Positions 43,736 to 53,068 of a DNA stretch of 64,000 bases are shown here, one piece after another. The notes below the pieces were generated by a model. The model saw only the letters and a list, made by a program, of their open reading frames with translations, made no database searches and was not told the DNA's origin. This stretch comes from a bacterium (GTDB taxonomy: Bacteria > SAR324 > XYD2-FULL-50-16): positions 113,649-177,648 of the forward strand of contig JAJRZQ010000038.1 of assembly GCA_024275165.1 (NCBI GenBank), in the 5' to 3' direction. The position numbers were made by a program, and so were the translations under genes. Position 1 is the first letter of the stretch. Each line of letters opens with the position of its first letter.

Positions 43736-43823
43736 TTAAATATGGAAGAAAAGCGCGGCAACGGATTGCCGCATCCCACAAACTCATTGAATTGAGTTTC
43801 AACCCTTTGGATCAGGAAAAATT

Positions 43824-44018
43824 ATGTGCCTGGAGCGCGTTCATCGTTTTTTAATGGCTTTTGTTTTGGCTCTTGGTGCCGGTTTATTGTCCCAAGGTAT
43901 CCACGAGGGGATCTATGTGATCTATTTTGTGATTGGGATGCTTTTTATTTTTGGTCTAACCAATTTTTGTCCTTCGGTGTGGTTCATGCGCAAAGCAGGG
44001 CTAAAAAAGTGCGGTTAA
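43824..44018 (+). CDS. DUF2892 / YgaP-type inner membrane protein
   Basis: 64 residues with two membrane helices (about 10-24 and 29-50). The segment FGLTNFCPSVWFMRKAGLKKCG matches the FTGFCPxxxxLKxLG end of the DUF2892 family, which also forms the membrane part of rhodanese YgaP. AGGAAAAA lies before the ATG. Its leader holds two small hairpins (GCGGCAA/TTGCCGC and AAACTCA/TGAGTTT). Family members often sit with sulfide- or metal-responsive ArsR repressors; none is adjacent here. Confidence 0.72.
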   Translation: MCLERVHRFLMAFVLALGAGLLSQGIHEGIYVIYFVIGMLFIFGLTNFCPSVWFMRKAGLKKCG

Positions 44019-44078
44019 CCCCGTACTACTCTCTTTATATTGTTCTCCTTCAGGGTTGCTCCCCTTGATTTTTTGGGG

Positions 44079-44105
44079 AAAAAGGCGGTTCTCCGCCTTT
44101 TTTTT
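44079..44105 (+). terminator. Intrinsic terminator after the DUF2892 gene
   Basis: AAAAAGGCGG (44079-44088), loop TTCT, CCGCC (44093-44097) and a run of eight T. It isolates the 64-residue gene as a single transcription unit. Confidence 0.9.
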
Positions 44106-44180
44106 ATCCAGTGCCTGAGCGATTCGTTTCCCCCTTACCAAAAAAGGTTGAATCAGGCATCTTGAACCCAAAAGGGAGTT

Positions 44181-44831
44181 ATGCAAATTCAAGCCGTTAT
44201 TTTTGATATGGATGGGCTTTTACTCGATACCGAGCCCATTTATACCCAAGTGACCCAAGAGGTGGTAAGCCCTTATGGGAAAAACTTCGACTGGTCGATA
44301 AAATCGCGGATGATGGGGCGGAGTACCGATGAGGCAACCGAAATATTAATTGCCGCTTTGCAACTCCCTTTCAGTGTCGATGAATTTCAAGCCGCTCAAG
44401 CCCCCTTGTTTTTGCGGGAATTCCCCAAGGCGAACCCCATGCCCCATGCCGTGGCCCTGACCGAGCGTCTTTGGGCCCTTCCCCTACCCTGCGCGGTGGC
44501 GACCAGCTCATCCACAGAGTTTTACCGGCTCAAAACGAAGCGGCACCAAGCTTGGTTTGAGCGCTTTCAAGCCCGGGTAACGGGGGACCAGGTTCCCCAC
44601 TGCAAACCGGAGCCGGACCTTTTTCTGGAGGCGGCTCAACGGCTGAATACAGCTCCGCGAAATTGCCTGGTTTTTGAAGACGCCCCCACGGGGGTGCAAG
44701 CCGCTAAGCGGGCGGGGATGGCGGTGGTTGCCGTGCCCGCTGTAGAGATGGATTTAGCGGAGTTTTCCAAGGCCGATGAGGTGCTTTCCAATTTGGGCGA
44801 GTTCAATTTCCAGGCCTGGGGGCTGTTGTAG
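44181..44831 (+). CDS. HAD-superfamily sugar/nucleotide phosphatase (beta-PGM/GS1-like)
   Basis: 216 residues. DMDGLLLDTEP (9-19) is motif I with the nucleophile Asp plus the general acid Asp two residues on; VATSSS is motif II, and HCKPEPDLF with FEDAPTGVQAA are motifs III and IV. Subgroup I cap helices lie between. Relatives include beta-phosphoglucomutase and pseudouridine-5'-phosphatase. Substrate not predictable. The next gene starts 35 bases later. Confidence 0.85.
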   Translation: MQIQAVIFDMDGLLLDTEPIYTQVTQEVVSPYGKNFDWSIKSRMMGRSTDEATEILIAALQLPFSVDEFQAAQAPLFLREFPKANPMPHAVALTERLWALPLPCAVATSSSTEFYRLKTKRHQAWFERFQARVTGDQVPHCKPEPDLFLEAAQRLNTAPRNCLVFEDAPTGVQAAKRAGMAVVAVPAVEMDLAEFSKADEVLSNLGEFNFQAWGLL

Positions 44832-44866
44832 TGTTTTTGGGCTGCCAGAGATTAAAGGGTCCGGTC

Positions 44867-45544
44867 ATGTTTTTATGCTTGCTCTTTGCGTTGCTTTTTT
44901 TTCCGGCTTTGAGCAATGCTCAGGGCTTTGCGTTTCAACTTTGCGTTCAGGGGGACGCCTATCGCTGCCTGAGCGAAACCCAGCGCCTGCTGTCGATGCG
45001 CGGCAATAGGTTGTCACCGGTTTTAAAATTGAGTCTTTATGAGGCGCAAGGGGAAGCGGCCTGGAAATTGAGTGACTATTCCCGGGCGGCAGAGGCAAGC
45101 CGGAATTGCCTTCAACTGGACTCGCGCCAAGCGAGTTGCAGAAAACGCTTGATTCTCAGTCAACTCGCCTTGGGAAAAGAGCAAGAGGCAGAGGCGAGCT
45201 TTCTTCAAGGCAACCCTGAAACCCTCTGGCTGCGAGCGGGGGAGGAGCAAGGGCACCAATCCCCGCGCCTCGCTCAGGGGTTGAACTATCTTTTGCCGGG
45301 CGCGGGCTTTGCCTACCTAGGCTCTTGGGGCAAGGGGCTGGGGAGTTTTTTTTTAAATGGTATTTTTTTGAAAGCCATTGCCGATGCTTGGGCAGCGGGG
45401 AACCGAGCCCAGACCTTGGTTTTTTTCACCTTTGAGGCCGGTTGGTATCTGGGCGGGGCCAAGGCGGCGGGAATCGCCGCTGAGGAGGGAAATAAAAAAA
45501 GACTACAGCGCCAGCGCATTGAATTGCTCCGCCTTTCGTTTTAA
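44867..45544 (+). CDS. Exported protein with TPR-like helices and C-terminal membrane segments
   Basis: 225 residues from the ATG at 44867 (AAAGGGT upstream); an in-frame GTG at 44831 is less likely. A signal peptide covers 1-19 (FALLFFPALSNAQ). The middle (30-130) has paired helices of TPR type (AQGEAAWKLSDYSRAAEASRNCLQLD). From about 140, LNYLLPGAGFAYLGSWGKGLGSFFLNG is a glycine-rich membrane segment similar to DUF5683-like proteins, followed by one or two more. Role unknown, perhaps envelope assembly. Confidence 0.55.
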   Translation: MFLCLLFALLFFPALSNAQGFAFQLCVQGDAYRCLSETQRLLSMRGNRLSPVLKLSLYEAQGEAAWKLSDYSRAAEASRNCLQLDSRQASCRKRLILSQLALGKEQEAEASFLQGNPETLWLRAGEEQGHQSPRLAQGLNYLLPGAGFAYLGSWGKGLGSFFLNGIFLKAIADAWAAGNRAQTLVFFTFEAGWYLGGAKAAGIAAEEGNKKRLQRQRIELLRLSF

Positions 45545-45570
45545 AGAGTCGCTGCGTAGCTAAGGTGTCG

Positions 45571-46659
45571 TCAGGCCATTTTTTCTTGCAGGGCCCGTAA
45601 CAGTCGTGCCATCTGGGCTTGCGTCCCCGCGGTAACGCGAATGCAGTCTCGCAAGGGGGCTTGGGCAAAATATCGCACTAAGATTCCCTCTTGTTCCAAT
45701 TCCTCTTTGAGCTTTTTTGCCTCATAGCCCGTGACCCGGCAAAGAATAAAGTTCGCTTCGGTGGGAAAGGGGGTTAATCCAGGGACTTTGCGGACTTCAT
45801 GCCAAAACCAATCGCGGCTTGCCTTGATTTGCTGGATTTGCTCCGCGTAGATCGGCCAATGGGCCAAGGCTTTTAAGGCAAGGGCCTCGGCCGCCACATT
45901 CACCGAGTAGGGGGGTTTGATTTTCATGAGCTCCTGGGCGATGATCGGGGCCATGAGCCCGTAGCCGACCCGCATCCCCGCGAGGGCAAAGCATTTAGAA
46001 AAGGTGCGCAGGATGATCAAATTCTCATGCTCGGCCAGGTAATCCGTCCCCTTTTCTTTTGCAAACTCGCCATAGGCCTCGTCCAATAAAACCAATAAAT
46101 CTTGCTGGAGCAGGTATTCCAAGACCTTCTTTTCAACCGGATTCCCGCTCGGGTTGTTGGGGCTGCATAAGATCACCATTTTATAAGCCGAAAAATCAAT
46201 CTCTTTGACCTCTTTTAAGGAAAGAGAAAAATCCGCTTTTCTCGGGTAAGTCTGATATTTCCCGTGGTTTAAACTCACCACATGGTCATAATATGAAAAA
46301 CTGGGGGAAAACCCCAAAACCTGATCCCCCGGCTGTAAAAAAAGCCGCATCACCAAGTCTAAGAGTTCGTCGGCCCCCGCCCCGGCCACCACTTGATTGG
46401 GGGCAAGCTTGGCGTAAGCGGCAATCGCGGCGCGCAGTTTGACCTGCGCCGGATCCGGATAGACATGGAGATATTTTTCTTCTGCCAAGGCCCGCCGCAA
46501 GTCGGGGTGCAGGCCAAAGGGGTTTTCATTGGCATCGAGTTTTAAGATTTGCTCTGGGGGGAGGCCCAGCCTTTTGGCAAGTTGATCCGGCGGCTCAATG
46601 GGGCTGTAGGGCCGCATCCGGGTAAAACCGGGGTGGAAAAATTTAGCGATGGAGCTCAT
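45571..46659 (-). CDS. hisC: Histidinol-phosphate aminotransferase
   Basis: 362 residues. Landmarks: LDANENPFGLHPDLRRAL near the N-terminus, SPNNPSGNPV, DEAYGEF, the PLP-lysine region RTFSKCFALAGMRVGYG, and FILCRV near the end. It converts imidazole-acetol phosphate to histidinol phosphate; aromatic aminotransferase activity is a known side role. No other his gene is nearby: it ends an operon with the ChaN-like lipoprotein, overlapping it by four bases. Confidence 0.9.
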   Translation of the reverse strand: MSSIAKFFHPGFTRMRPYSPIEPPDQLAKRLGLPPEQILKLDANENPFGLHPDLRRALAEEKYLHVYPDPAQVKLRAAIAAYAKLAPNQVVAGAGADELLDLVMRLFLQPGDQVLGFSPSFSYYDHVVSLNHGKYQTYPRKADFSLSLKEVKEIDFSAYKMVILCSPNNPSGNPVEKKVLEYLLQQDLLVLLDEAYGEFAKEKGTDYLAEHENLIILRTFSKCFALAGMRVGYGLMAPIIAQELMKIKPPYSVNVAAEALALKALAHWPIYAEQIQQIKASRDWFWHEVRKVPGLTPFPTEANFILCRVTGYEAKKLKEELEQEGILVRYFAQAPLRDCIRVTAGTQAQMARLLRALQEKMA

Positions 46660-47660
46660 GGCTTGGTTTTATGGGTTGAATGCGCTTTTAGGCTTTTTTT
46701 ATATTTCTCGCAAGGGTCTTCCCAATCCGAGCGAGGGGTAAACCAATAAACTTGGTGGCGACTGGGAAAAGTCCTGCCCAGGGCCTGGTCTGGGGTCAAA
46801 TAAGCCGCCAAGAGGCTGGGCTTGATGGTGACTTCCTGAAAGCCCAGATTGAGTTGCTTCAAGGTGGGGTTGAGCTTTTTTACTCGTTCATAGACCGCGT
46901 AATTGTTTTCCACATGACCATTGCCTAAAATGACCACCGTGGGCTCATTTTTGCGCTGCATGCGCACGATGGCTTCGGCCATGGCTTGGTTGCGTGCCAG
47001 CCAAGCCTCATAGAGCCCCTTTAGGACGGTCGGCTCAGACCAACCGCAATGGCCGTCGATAAAGCGTTGGCGCATTAGCGCTTCATAGGCGGGGTCTACA
47101 AAATCCCCCTGGGGGCTTTGTTGTTGTTCTAAGGGGGTCAAAGAGGCATAACCTTGTTGGGTCAGCCGATAGGCCAAGGCCCGACTGATATCGGCACCGT
47201 AGACGCGCAACCCCTGCTGGCGAGCGAGTACGATAAAAGCGGAATACTGTTTCCACAGTTTATCAGAAACCTGCTTCCAGTTCAATTGACCGCGGAGGCG
47301 TTGGAGGCGCGCTGTTTCATCGCTTGGTTTTTTCGCCTTAGGGGCTTGAACAAAAGCCATTAAAACCGGGGTTTGCCATTGGGCAAAAAACTCCATGGCA
47401 ATATCGGGTTTCCGCCCCTGTTGCAGCAGTTGCTGGATCACTTCTAATTGCAACTGGTGGTGGGTCGCGTTATCGTGGCTTTCTCCTAAATAAAGGACAT
47501 CGTATTGAGCCAAACGGCGATAAAAGGTTTGTTGTTGAATTTCTTTGCCCTGAGCGTCAAAGAGGCGGCCAATTAAGGGGTCTGGCCGCCTTGCAGGCCC
47601 TGAGGCACTACACCCGGCAAGGAAAAGAAAAACTAAAAAAGCGCATCCGTATGCTTTCAT
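46656..47660 (-). CDS. ChaN-like (DUF399) lipoprotein
   Basis: 334 residues. The lipobox FLAGC puts the lipid on Cys17. The family's YLGESHDNATHHQLQLEVI and VVILGNGHVENNYAVY (Glu/His-rich metal or haem pocket) are present. ChaN proteins bind haem and belong to the Tiki/TraB-EreA fold. A link to haem/iron uptake is family knowledge; nothing local supports it beyond the bfr operon 5 kb away. Overlaps ydiJ by four bases and hisC by four. Confidence 0.8.
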   Translation of the reverse strand: MKAYGCAFLVFLFLAGCSASGPARRPDPLIGRLFDAQGKEIQQQTFYRRLAQYDVLYLGESHDNATHHQLQLEVIQQLLQQGRKPDIAMEFFAQWQTPVLMAFVQAPKAKKPSDETARLQRLRGQLNWKQVSDKLWKQYSAFIVLARQQGLRVYGADISRALAYRLTQQGYASLTPLEQQQSPQGDFVDPAYEALMRQRFIDGHCGWSEPTVLKGLYEAWLARNQAMAEAIVRMQRKNEPTVVILGNGHVENNYAVYERVKKLNPTLKQLNLGFQEVTIKPSLLAAYLTPDQALGRTFPSRHQVYWFTPRSDWEDPCEKYKKSLKAHSTHKTKP

Positions 47661-50600
47661 TCGGCTAAATCCAAAAGGAGTTCAATGGGGTGTAAAGGTT
47701 TGTATCCTTGAAATCGTTTTACCTGGGAGCGACAAGAGTAACCGCTCACCAAGACCCAAGCGGCATCGGTGGCCGCTTGTTGCAGCCGCCCTTGCCAATG
47801 GATGTCAAAGATTGTTTTGCTTTCTTGTTGGTGCGCCCTCTCATGACCAAAGAGCCCCCCCATGCCGCAACAACCCACGGGTTGGGGTCGCAGCTCCAAC
47901 CCAAAGGCTTGAAATATTTTTTTCCACCAGGTTTCCGCCGCGGGGAGCGCGGTTTTTTCAGTGCAGTGAGCAAAAAAATGGATTGGCTTATCCGCGGTAA
48001 GCTTAGGTAAGGTGAGAAGGGGTAACTGTTTTACCAACCATTCTTCCAATAAAAAAACCTTAAAACCTGGGTCTCGCTCTAAAATCTTAGGGTATTCGTC
48101 TCGGTAGGTTAAGGCGATTGCCGGGTCGAGGCCAATCATGGGGATTTGATACTTTGCCATTGCGGCAAGTTTCGCGCTGGTTTCCTCTGCTGTTTTTTTA
48201 AAATCCCCCAAAAACCCCTTGATATGTTTTGCCTTTCCGTTTTCGCTAAAGGGCAATACCCAGAGTTTGACCCCGCAGAGGGCAAAAAAGTCGTGGAGCT
48301 TTAAGACCAAATCGCTTTCATAAAAACTGGTAAAGGCATCTTGCACCAAAAGCAGGTTTTGCTGCGGATCCAAGTGATTTAGGGAGTCGTTCCAAGTCAA
48401 GAGGGCATGCCGCTCTGCCAATCCCGCCTGAAGGTTGACCTCACTCAGTAGGGGAGGGTCAACAAGGCCAAAAAACCTTTTCAGTTTCCATTGCACTAAG
48501 GGTAAACCTAAGAGGGAATTAAAAAACTCCGCCCATTCCGCTTGGCCCTGCGCTGTTTTTTCCACTCCTTTTGCGAGGTAATCCCTTAAGGGGCGTAGGT
48601 AGCGTTGGTGGTAGAGAGCCAAAAACTTCGCTTTAAAGTCGGGGACATCCACCTTAATGGGGCATTGGCCTTGGCAGGCCTTGCAACTCAGGCAGCCTTG
48701 AAAGGCGTTGAAGACCTCGTGACTGAAGTCCGCCCCTCCAACCAGACTGTTCCAAGCTTTACGCAACCAGTTGAAGGGGTTGAAGGCTTGATAAGCGGGC
48801 TCGACGAGTTGAAAGGGGGCCGATTCTTCGCTCAGGCGCTTGATCCATTCACGGGTCAAGGCCGCCCGCCCCTTGGGGGAATGCACTCGGTCGCCGCTGG
48901 CGCGAAAACTCGGGCAGATGACCGAGCTCGCCGCATAATTAAAGCAGGCCCCATTGCCGTTGCAATCAACCGAGGCGGTAAAGGCGGCAAAAAGATCGGG
49001 GCGGATTTTGCGGTCTTCTTTGCCCCGAAAGGGGCCGTCAACCTGAACCAAAGGCTCTTCTGCCCCTAAGGGGGTGGCGATTTTACCGGGGTTCAACTGG
49101 TTATGAGGGTCAAACAACCCCTTGATGACCCGCAATTCTTGATATAGCTCGGAGCCAAAATAGCGCTCCGTGTATTGACTGCGAAACCCCTTCCCATGCT
49201 CACCCCAGATCACCCCGCCGTATTTTTGCACCAAGGTTGCCACTTCTTCAGAAATTTGCAGGAGCAAGCGCTCATCGGCTTCATCCTTCATGTCCAGAGC
49301 GGGGCGCACATGCAGGCAGCCGACATCGACATGGCCAAACATCCCATAGGTGAGCCCGTGGCCCTCCAGTAAAGCCCGAAACTCTTTGATGTAAGCGGCT
49401 AGGCGCTTCGGGGGGACAACCGTGTCTTCGACAAAGGCGATGGGTTTTCTCAAGCCTGGGGCGTTGCCCAAGAGGCCCACCCCTTTTTTCCGCAATTCCC
49501 ATAGGCTGGCGATTTCCTCTTCCCCTTCAGCGAGGTAATGCCCTATCGCCTTTGTTCGTCCCTGTTGAATGGCCTCAATCAAACCCTCGACCTTGCTTTG
49601 CAGGGGGGGGAGTTCCGCATGGATGAATTCCACGAGATTGATCGCTTTGAGTTTGGACCAATCCCCCCCTAAAAGGGGGCCCACTTGATGATAAATCTCG
49701 TCTTGCTTTGCCAGTTCCAAGATCTTGTGATCTAAGGTCTCGATAGCGGCAGGGTCGGCCAGCAAAAGCCGCTCCGCGTCTTCTAAGGCTTTTTGGAAGT
49801 CATCGTATTGGATCACCAAAAGTCGTTTATGCTGGACTAGGGGGGTCAATTTCAAACGGGCTCGGGTCAGGACGGCCAAGGTACCCTCTGCCCCAGAGAG
49901 CAGATAATTTAAATTGAAGCGGTCGCGTTTTTTATTGTAGATTTTTTCTAGGTTGTAGCCCGTAACAAAGCGGGCTAAATGGGGCAGATCGGTTTCGATT
50001 TGCAAACGGCTCCGCCGCAAAATGGCCTCAAGCCCGCGATAGATTTGCCCTACCTTGCCCGGGCTTGGTTGGAGTTGGCCCAACTTCGCCAAGTCTATTT
50101 CTTTGGTTTCCAAGCGCTCCCCTCCCACTAAGTAGGCTGTAAGGCCTAAGACATGGTCGCTCGTTTTGCCGTAGATTCGGCTCCCCTTGCCGCTGGCGTC
50201 GGTGTTGATCATCCCTCCTAAGGTGGCCCGGCTGGAAGTGGATAAGGTGGGAGCGAAAAAAACCCCATGAGGTTTTAGAATCTCATTGAGTTGGTCTAAG
50301 ACCACGCCCGGCTCGACTTCCACCCAGCCCTCGGCGAGGTTGAGTTCTCCAATTCGATTCAGGTAGCGGCTTAAATCCAAGATAATGCCGGGGCTTAAGG
50401 CTTGGCCATTGGTGCCCGTCCCTCCCCCGCGGGGGCTGAGTTTTAGAGCTTGAAATTCTTTTTTGCCCAATAGGCCTAACGCCAATTGAATATCGGACTC
50501 GCTTTTGGGGAAAATCACCGCTTCCGGCAGTACCTGGTACACGGAATTATCCGTAGAGAGGCTCAAGCGGGTGGCGAAACGAGAGTCAAGATCCCCTAAA

Positions 50601-50683
50601 AAACCCGCATAGCGCAATTGCTGTAAAAATTGAGCGGCCAAGGGATTAAGAGGGTTTTTTGCGAAAAGACGAGGAATCATCAA
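47657..50683 (-). CDS. ydiJ: YdiJ-type FAD/Fe-S D-2-hydroxyacid (2-hydroxyglutarate) dehydrogenase
   Basis: 1008 residues, the YdiJ length. The FAD-binding PCMH domain (about 50-280) has SPRGGGTGTNGQALSPGIILDLSRYL, and the FAD C-terminal domain (about 280-560) includes MFGHVDVGCLHVRP. An iron-sulfur part has CNGNGACFNY and CLSCKACQGQCPIKVDVPDF, and the C-terminal cysteine-rich domain carries FFAHCTEK and VGCCGMGGLFGHE. Such enzymes oxidise D-2-hydroxyglutarate or D-lactate and pass electrons to quinone. It leads an operon with the ChaN-like gene and hisC. Useful beside serine/amino-acid synthesis, where D-2-HG arises (family knowledge). Confidence 0.88.
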   Translation of the reverse strand: MMIPRLFAKNPLNPLAAQFLQQLRYAGFLGDLDSRFATRLSLSTDNSVYQVLPEAVIFPKSESDIQLALGLLGKKEFQALKLSPRGGGTGTNGQALSPGIILDLSRYLNRIGELNLAEGWVEVEPGVVLDQLNEILKPHGVFFAPTLSTSSRATLGGMINTDASGKGSRIYGKTSDHVLGLTAYLVGGERLETKEIDLAKLGQLQPSPGKVGQIYRGLEAILRRSRLQIETDLPHLARFVTGYNLEKIYNKKRDRFNLNYLLSGAEGTLAVLTRARLKLTPLVQHKRLLVIQYDDFQKALEDAERLLLADPAAIETLDHKILELAKQDEIYHQVGPLLGGDWSKLKAINLVEFIHAELPPLQSKVEGLIEAIQQGRTKAIGHYLAEGEEEIASLWELRKKGVGLLGNAPGLRKPIAFVEDTVVPPKRLAAYIKEFRALLEGHGLTYGMFGHVDVGCLHVRPALDMKDEADERLLLQISEEVATLVQKYGGVIWGEHGKGFRSQYTERYFGSELYQELRVIKGLFDPHNQLNPGKIATPLGAEEPLVQVDGPFRGKEDRKIRPDLFAAFTASVDCNGNGACFNYAASSVICPSFRASGDRVHSPKGRAALTREWIKRLSEESAPFQLVEPAYQAFNPFNWLRKAWNSLVGGADFSHEVFNAFQGCLSCKACQGQCPIKVDVPDFKAKFLALYHQRYLRPLRDYLAKGVEKTAQGQAEWAEFFNSLLGLPLVQWKLKRFFGLVDPPLLSEVNLQAGLAERHALLTWNDSLNHLDPQQNLLLVQDAFTSFYESDLVLKLHDFFALCGVKLWVLPFSENGKAKHIKGFLGDFKKTAEETSAKLAAMAKYQIPMIGLDPAIALTYRDEYPKILERDPGFKVFLLEEWLVKQLPLLTLPKLTADKPIHFFAHCTEKTALPAAETWWKKIFQAFGLELRPQPVGCCGMGGLFGHERAHQQESKTIFDIHWQGRLQQAATDAAWVLVSGYSCRSQVKRFQGYKPLHPIELLLDLAE

Positions 50684-50805
50684 GGCCTAGGCTGAGCGAT
50701 GCCCCTCTGCCTTTGAGCGCCAAAGGGCAAAGGGCGATCCAGTAAAAGAAGAGCTTTAAGTCTAGGCTCCGCTTGATTTACCGTCAAGCGGGCAATCTGA
50801 TTTGT

Positions 50806-51684
50806 TTAAAAATAGTAATGGGCGGATAGGGCCGGAAAGGAGCTGGTGGAAAGCTCTAAGGATTGATAATTTCCGACTTTTCGGCTGCTGATCCCGATTT
50901 CTGCGGAAAACCCAAAATTAGGCAAGGAGGTAAAAAACATTTCGGCTCCCAAAAACCCTCCTAGGTTGATGCCGCTTCCACTGATGTTGTTCGCGTCATC
51001 GGTGAGGGTCATGTAGCCTACCTCGGCACCGTAATAAAGTAAAATATTTTGGTATTTCTGAAAGATTAAACCCATGCGGTAATCCAGTGCCATAACCTTT
51101 AAGTTATTGTTGTTATAGCGTGAACTTCCAAAAGCGAAGAGGAACTCATTAAAAATCTCATCATCAAGGTAGAACTTATAACTGAGCATGTCACTCCGGT
51201 AGGAGGCGGGGCCGCCTTGACCCGAAAGGGTTGATTTGTGGGTGACATAGCCGATTCCCTCTCGTTGGCTCATCTCCACTAGGGTGTCGATGCTGGTGAT
51301 CATATTCACCTCGGAATTTGGAATTTGCAATACCCCCTGTCCCTTGGTGGATTCAATGGTGACCGATTCGCTGTTGAATTCGGTGATTTTTCCCTTTAAG
51401 ACCTCTCCATTTTTTAGGTAGAGGATGTTGGCCGCCATATTTTTTTTATGGGTCAAGTACCTTTGGTCTGAAGAACTGTCAAAATTGATTAAGTAAATAT
51501 TTGCCTTATTGATGGCATGTACCCCGTGATCCTCAATGGATTCGATGAGAATCACATCTTTTTCGTATTTGAGGATTTTCCCTACCAGGGTATCCCCCTT
51601 TTTTAAATAGATCGTCTCCGCAAAGAGTTTGCTCGTCAGCATGAACAGCAGAGAGAGAGAAAAGAGAAGAATGCGTTTGATCAT
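50806..51684 (-). CDS. Surface/outer membrane protein with two SH3-like repeats
   Basis: 292 residues with a signal peptide (1-21, LFMLTSKLFA). Two tandem repeats of about 43 residues follow: YLKKGDTLVGKILKYEKDVI.. at about 26-68 and YLKNGEVLKGKITEFNSESV.. at about 88-130, each ending in an (A/Q)INKAN/IPNSEV-type strand that looks Sm/SH3-like. From about 160 on, alternating beta-strands (FGSSRYNNNNLKVMALDYRMG, ..AHYYF) end in Phe, as in an outer-membrane barrel. I do not recognise the family. Single gene between ydiJ and nusB. Confidence 0.65.
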   Translation of the reverse strand: MIKRILLFSLSLLFMLTSKLFAETIYLKKGDTLVGKILKYEKDVILIESIEDHGVHAINKANIYLINFDSSSDQRYLTHKKNMAANILYLKNGEVLKGKITEFNSESVTIESTKGQGVLQIPNSEVNMITSIDTLVEMSQREGIGYVTHKSTLSGQGGPASYRSDMLSYKFYLDDEIFNEFLFAFGSSRYNNNNLKVMALDYRMGLIFQKYQNILLYYGAEVGYMTLTDDANNISGSGINLGGFLGAEMFFTSLPNFGFSAEIGISSRKVGNYQSLELSTSSFPALSAHYYF

Positions 51685-51815
51685 GGCCTCACCCAGATTT
51701 TGTTACTCGGTTCTTTTGAGTTTATGCAAAATAGGAACCAAGATAAAAAAGTCGCAAAAATTTAGGCGGCCTCGTTACCCTAAAGGGGCTAGGGAAAAGG
51801 TGAGGGGATGGGGGG

Positions 51816-52238
51816 TTAGGTTTTTGGCAGGCGGTTTTTCATCACCGCGACGCGGTGCAGCAAGCCGTTGACTAAACTGGTCGCTTCTGGATCAACATAA
51901 GATTTGCAGAGGTCCAAGGCTTCATTAAAGATTACCTTGGCATCGGTTTCGGGCCAATAAAGCAGTTCGGACACGGCGAGGCGCAACAGGGCATTTAAGC
52001 TGGAGCTTAAGCGCTCTTGCCGCCATTCCTGTAACGCTTCTTGGATGAAGCGATCCACTTCATTCAAGTCTGCCCAAGCTCGGGTAACGAGGCTGCGAGC
52101 AAAGGCGAGGCCCTCTTCTTTTAGGTTGGCTTCTAAGCCGATCAGGCGTTCTCCCTGGTGGCTGATTCCAGCTTGGGAACGAGAATAAAGGATTTGCAAA
52201 GCTGCAATACGAGCTTTGCGTCTAGGCGGTGCCTTCAT
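51816..52238 (-). CDS. nusB: Transcription antitermination factor NusB
   Basis: 140 residues with the NusB pattern: RRKARIAALQILYSRSQAG, LNALLRLAVSELLYWPETDAKVIFNEALDLCKSYVDPEATSLVNGLLHRVA. It binds boxA RNA with S10 during rRNA transcription. It follows parA by 20 bases and is the last gene of the phosphorylase-parA-nusB group. The usual ribH neighbour is absent. Confidence 0.93.
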   Translation of the reverse strand: MKAPPRRKARIAALQILYSRSQAGISHQGERLIGLEANLKEEGLAFARSLVTRAWADLNEVDRFIQEALQEWRQERLSSSLNALLRLAVSELLYWPETDAKVIFNEALDLCKSYVDPEATSLVNGLLHRVAVMKNRLPKT

Positions 52239-52258
52239 AAAGTTATCAATGAGTTGAG

Positions 52259-53032
52259 CTAGCGCAGGTTGAACTTATCGACCAGTTCATCCATCAAGCG
52301 AATGTAGGCCGTCGCGCCGACGCTGTTGAGCTTGTAGGTAATCACCGATTTGCCTAAGGCGCTTGCCTCGGTGATGGAGTCGTTTCGAGGAATGATGGTT
52401 TTAAATACCGAGTCACCTAAAGCAGAGTAAAGCTGCTTGCCCACTCGGCGATGCACCTCGTTTTCTTTATCGTAAAGGGTCAATAAAATCCCCGCGATGC
52501 GCAATTCTTTGTTTTCAACCTGCTCTTGCAGTTCATTAAAGGAGAGCAAAAACCGCTTTAGGGATTTCACCGCCAAACTCTCGCATTGGAGGGGTAAGAT
52601 GACCAAGTCCGAGGCGTACAGGGCGTTGAGGGTTAAATCATTGGTCGAGGCAGGGGCGTCTAAGATAATGAAATCGTAATTTTGACAGTCTTGAGAGATG
52701 CGGCGAGACAGTAATTTATAGTCTTCGATAGCGTGGTAAACCCGCCGTTCATCTTGCAGGGTGTTGATGTTGGAGAAAATAAAATGCAGGTTTTCCAAAT
52801 CCGTGCGGCGAATCAAGCGTTGCACCGGGGTTTGGGGCTCCACGAGGAGTTCTAAGGTGCCTTGGGTTTGCTCTTTCTTGACCCCGACCGAATAGCGGAT
52901 GGAAGATTGGGGGTCTAAATCGATCAGCAAAACGCTATAACCGCCAATGGCGAACGCGCTGGCTAAATTCGTGGCGCTGGTAGTTTTACCAACCCCCCCT
53001 TTTTGACTGACAAATGAAATAATCGTGGTCAT
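52259..53032 (-). CDS. parA: ParA-family ATPase
   Basis: 257 residues. The deviant Walker A KGGVGKTT is at 11-18 (both lysines kept), LIDLDPQSS is at about 36-44 and DFIILDAPAST holds the Walker B Asp. No ParB gene or parS-like repeat is nearby, so chromosome segregation cannot be assumed; such orphans position chemoreceptors, flagella, carboxysomes or other cargo in other bacteria. It lies 36 bases after the phosphorylase gene. Confidence 0.88.
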   Translation of the reverse strand: MTTIISFVSQKGGVGKTTSATNLASAFAIGGYSVLLIDLDPQSSIRYSVGVKKEQTQGTLELLVEPQTPVQRLIRRTDLENLHFIFSNINTLQDERRVYHAIEDYKLLSRRISQDCQNYDFIILDAPASTNDLTLNALYASDLVILPLQCESLAVKSLKRFLLSFNELQEQVENKELRIAGILLTLYDKENEVHRRVGKQLYSALGDSVFKTIIPRNDSITEASALGKSVITYKLNSVGATAYIRLMDELVDKFNLR

Positions 53033-53068
53033 AAATGACTTGGAGAAGGACCAATAATGAACCGCATA

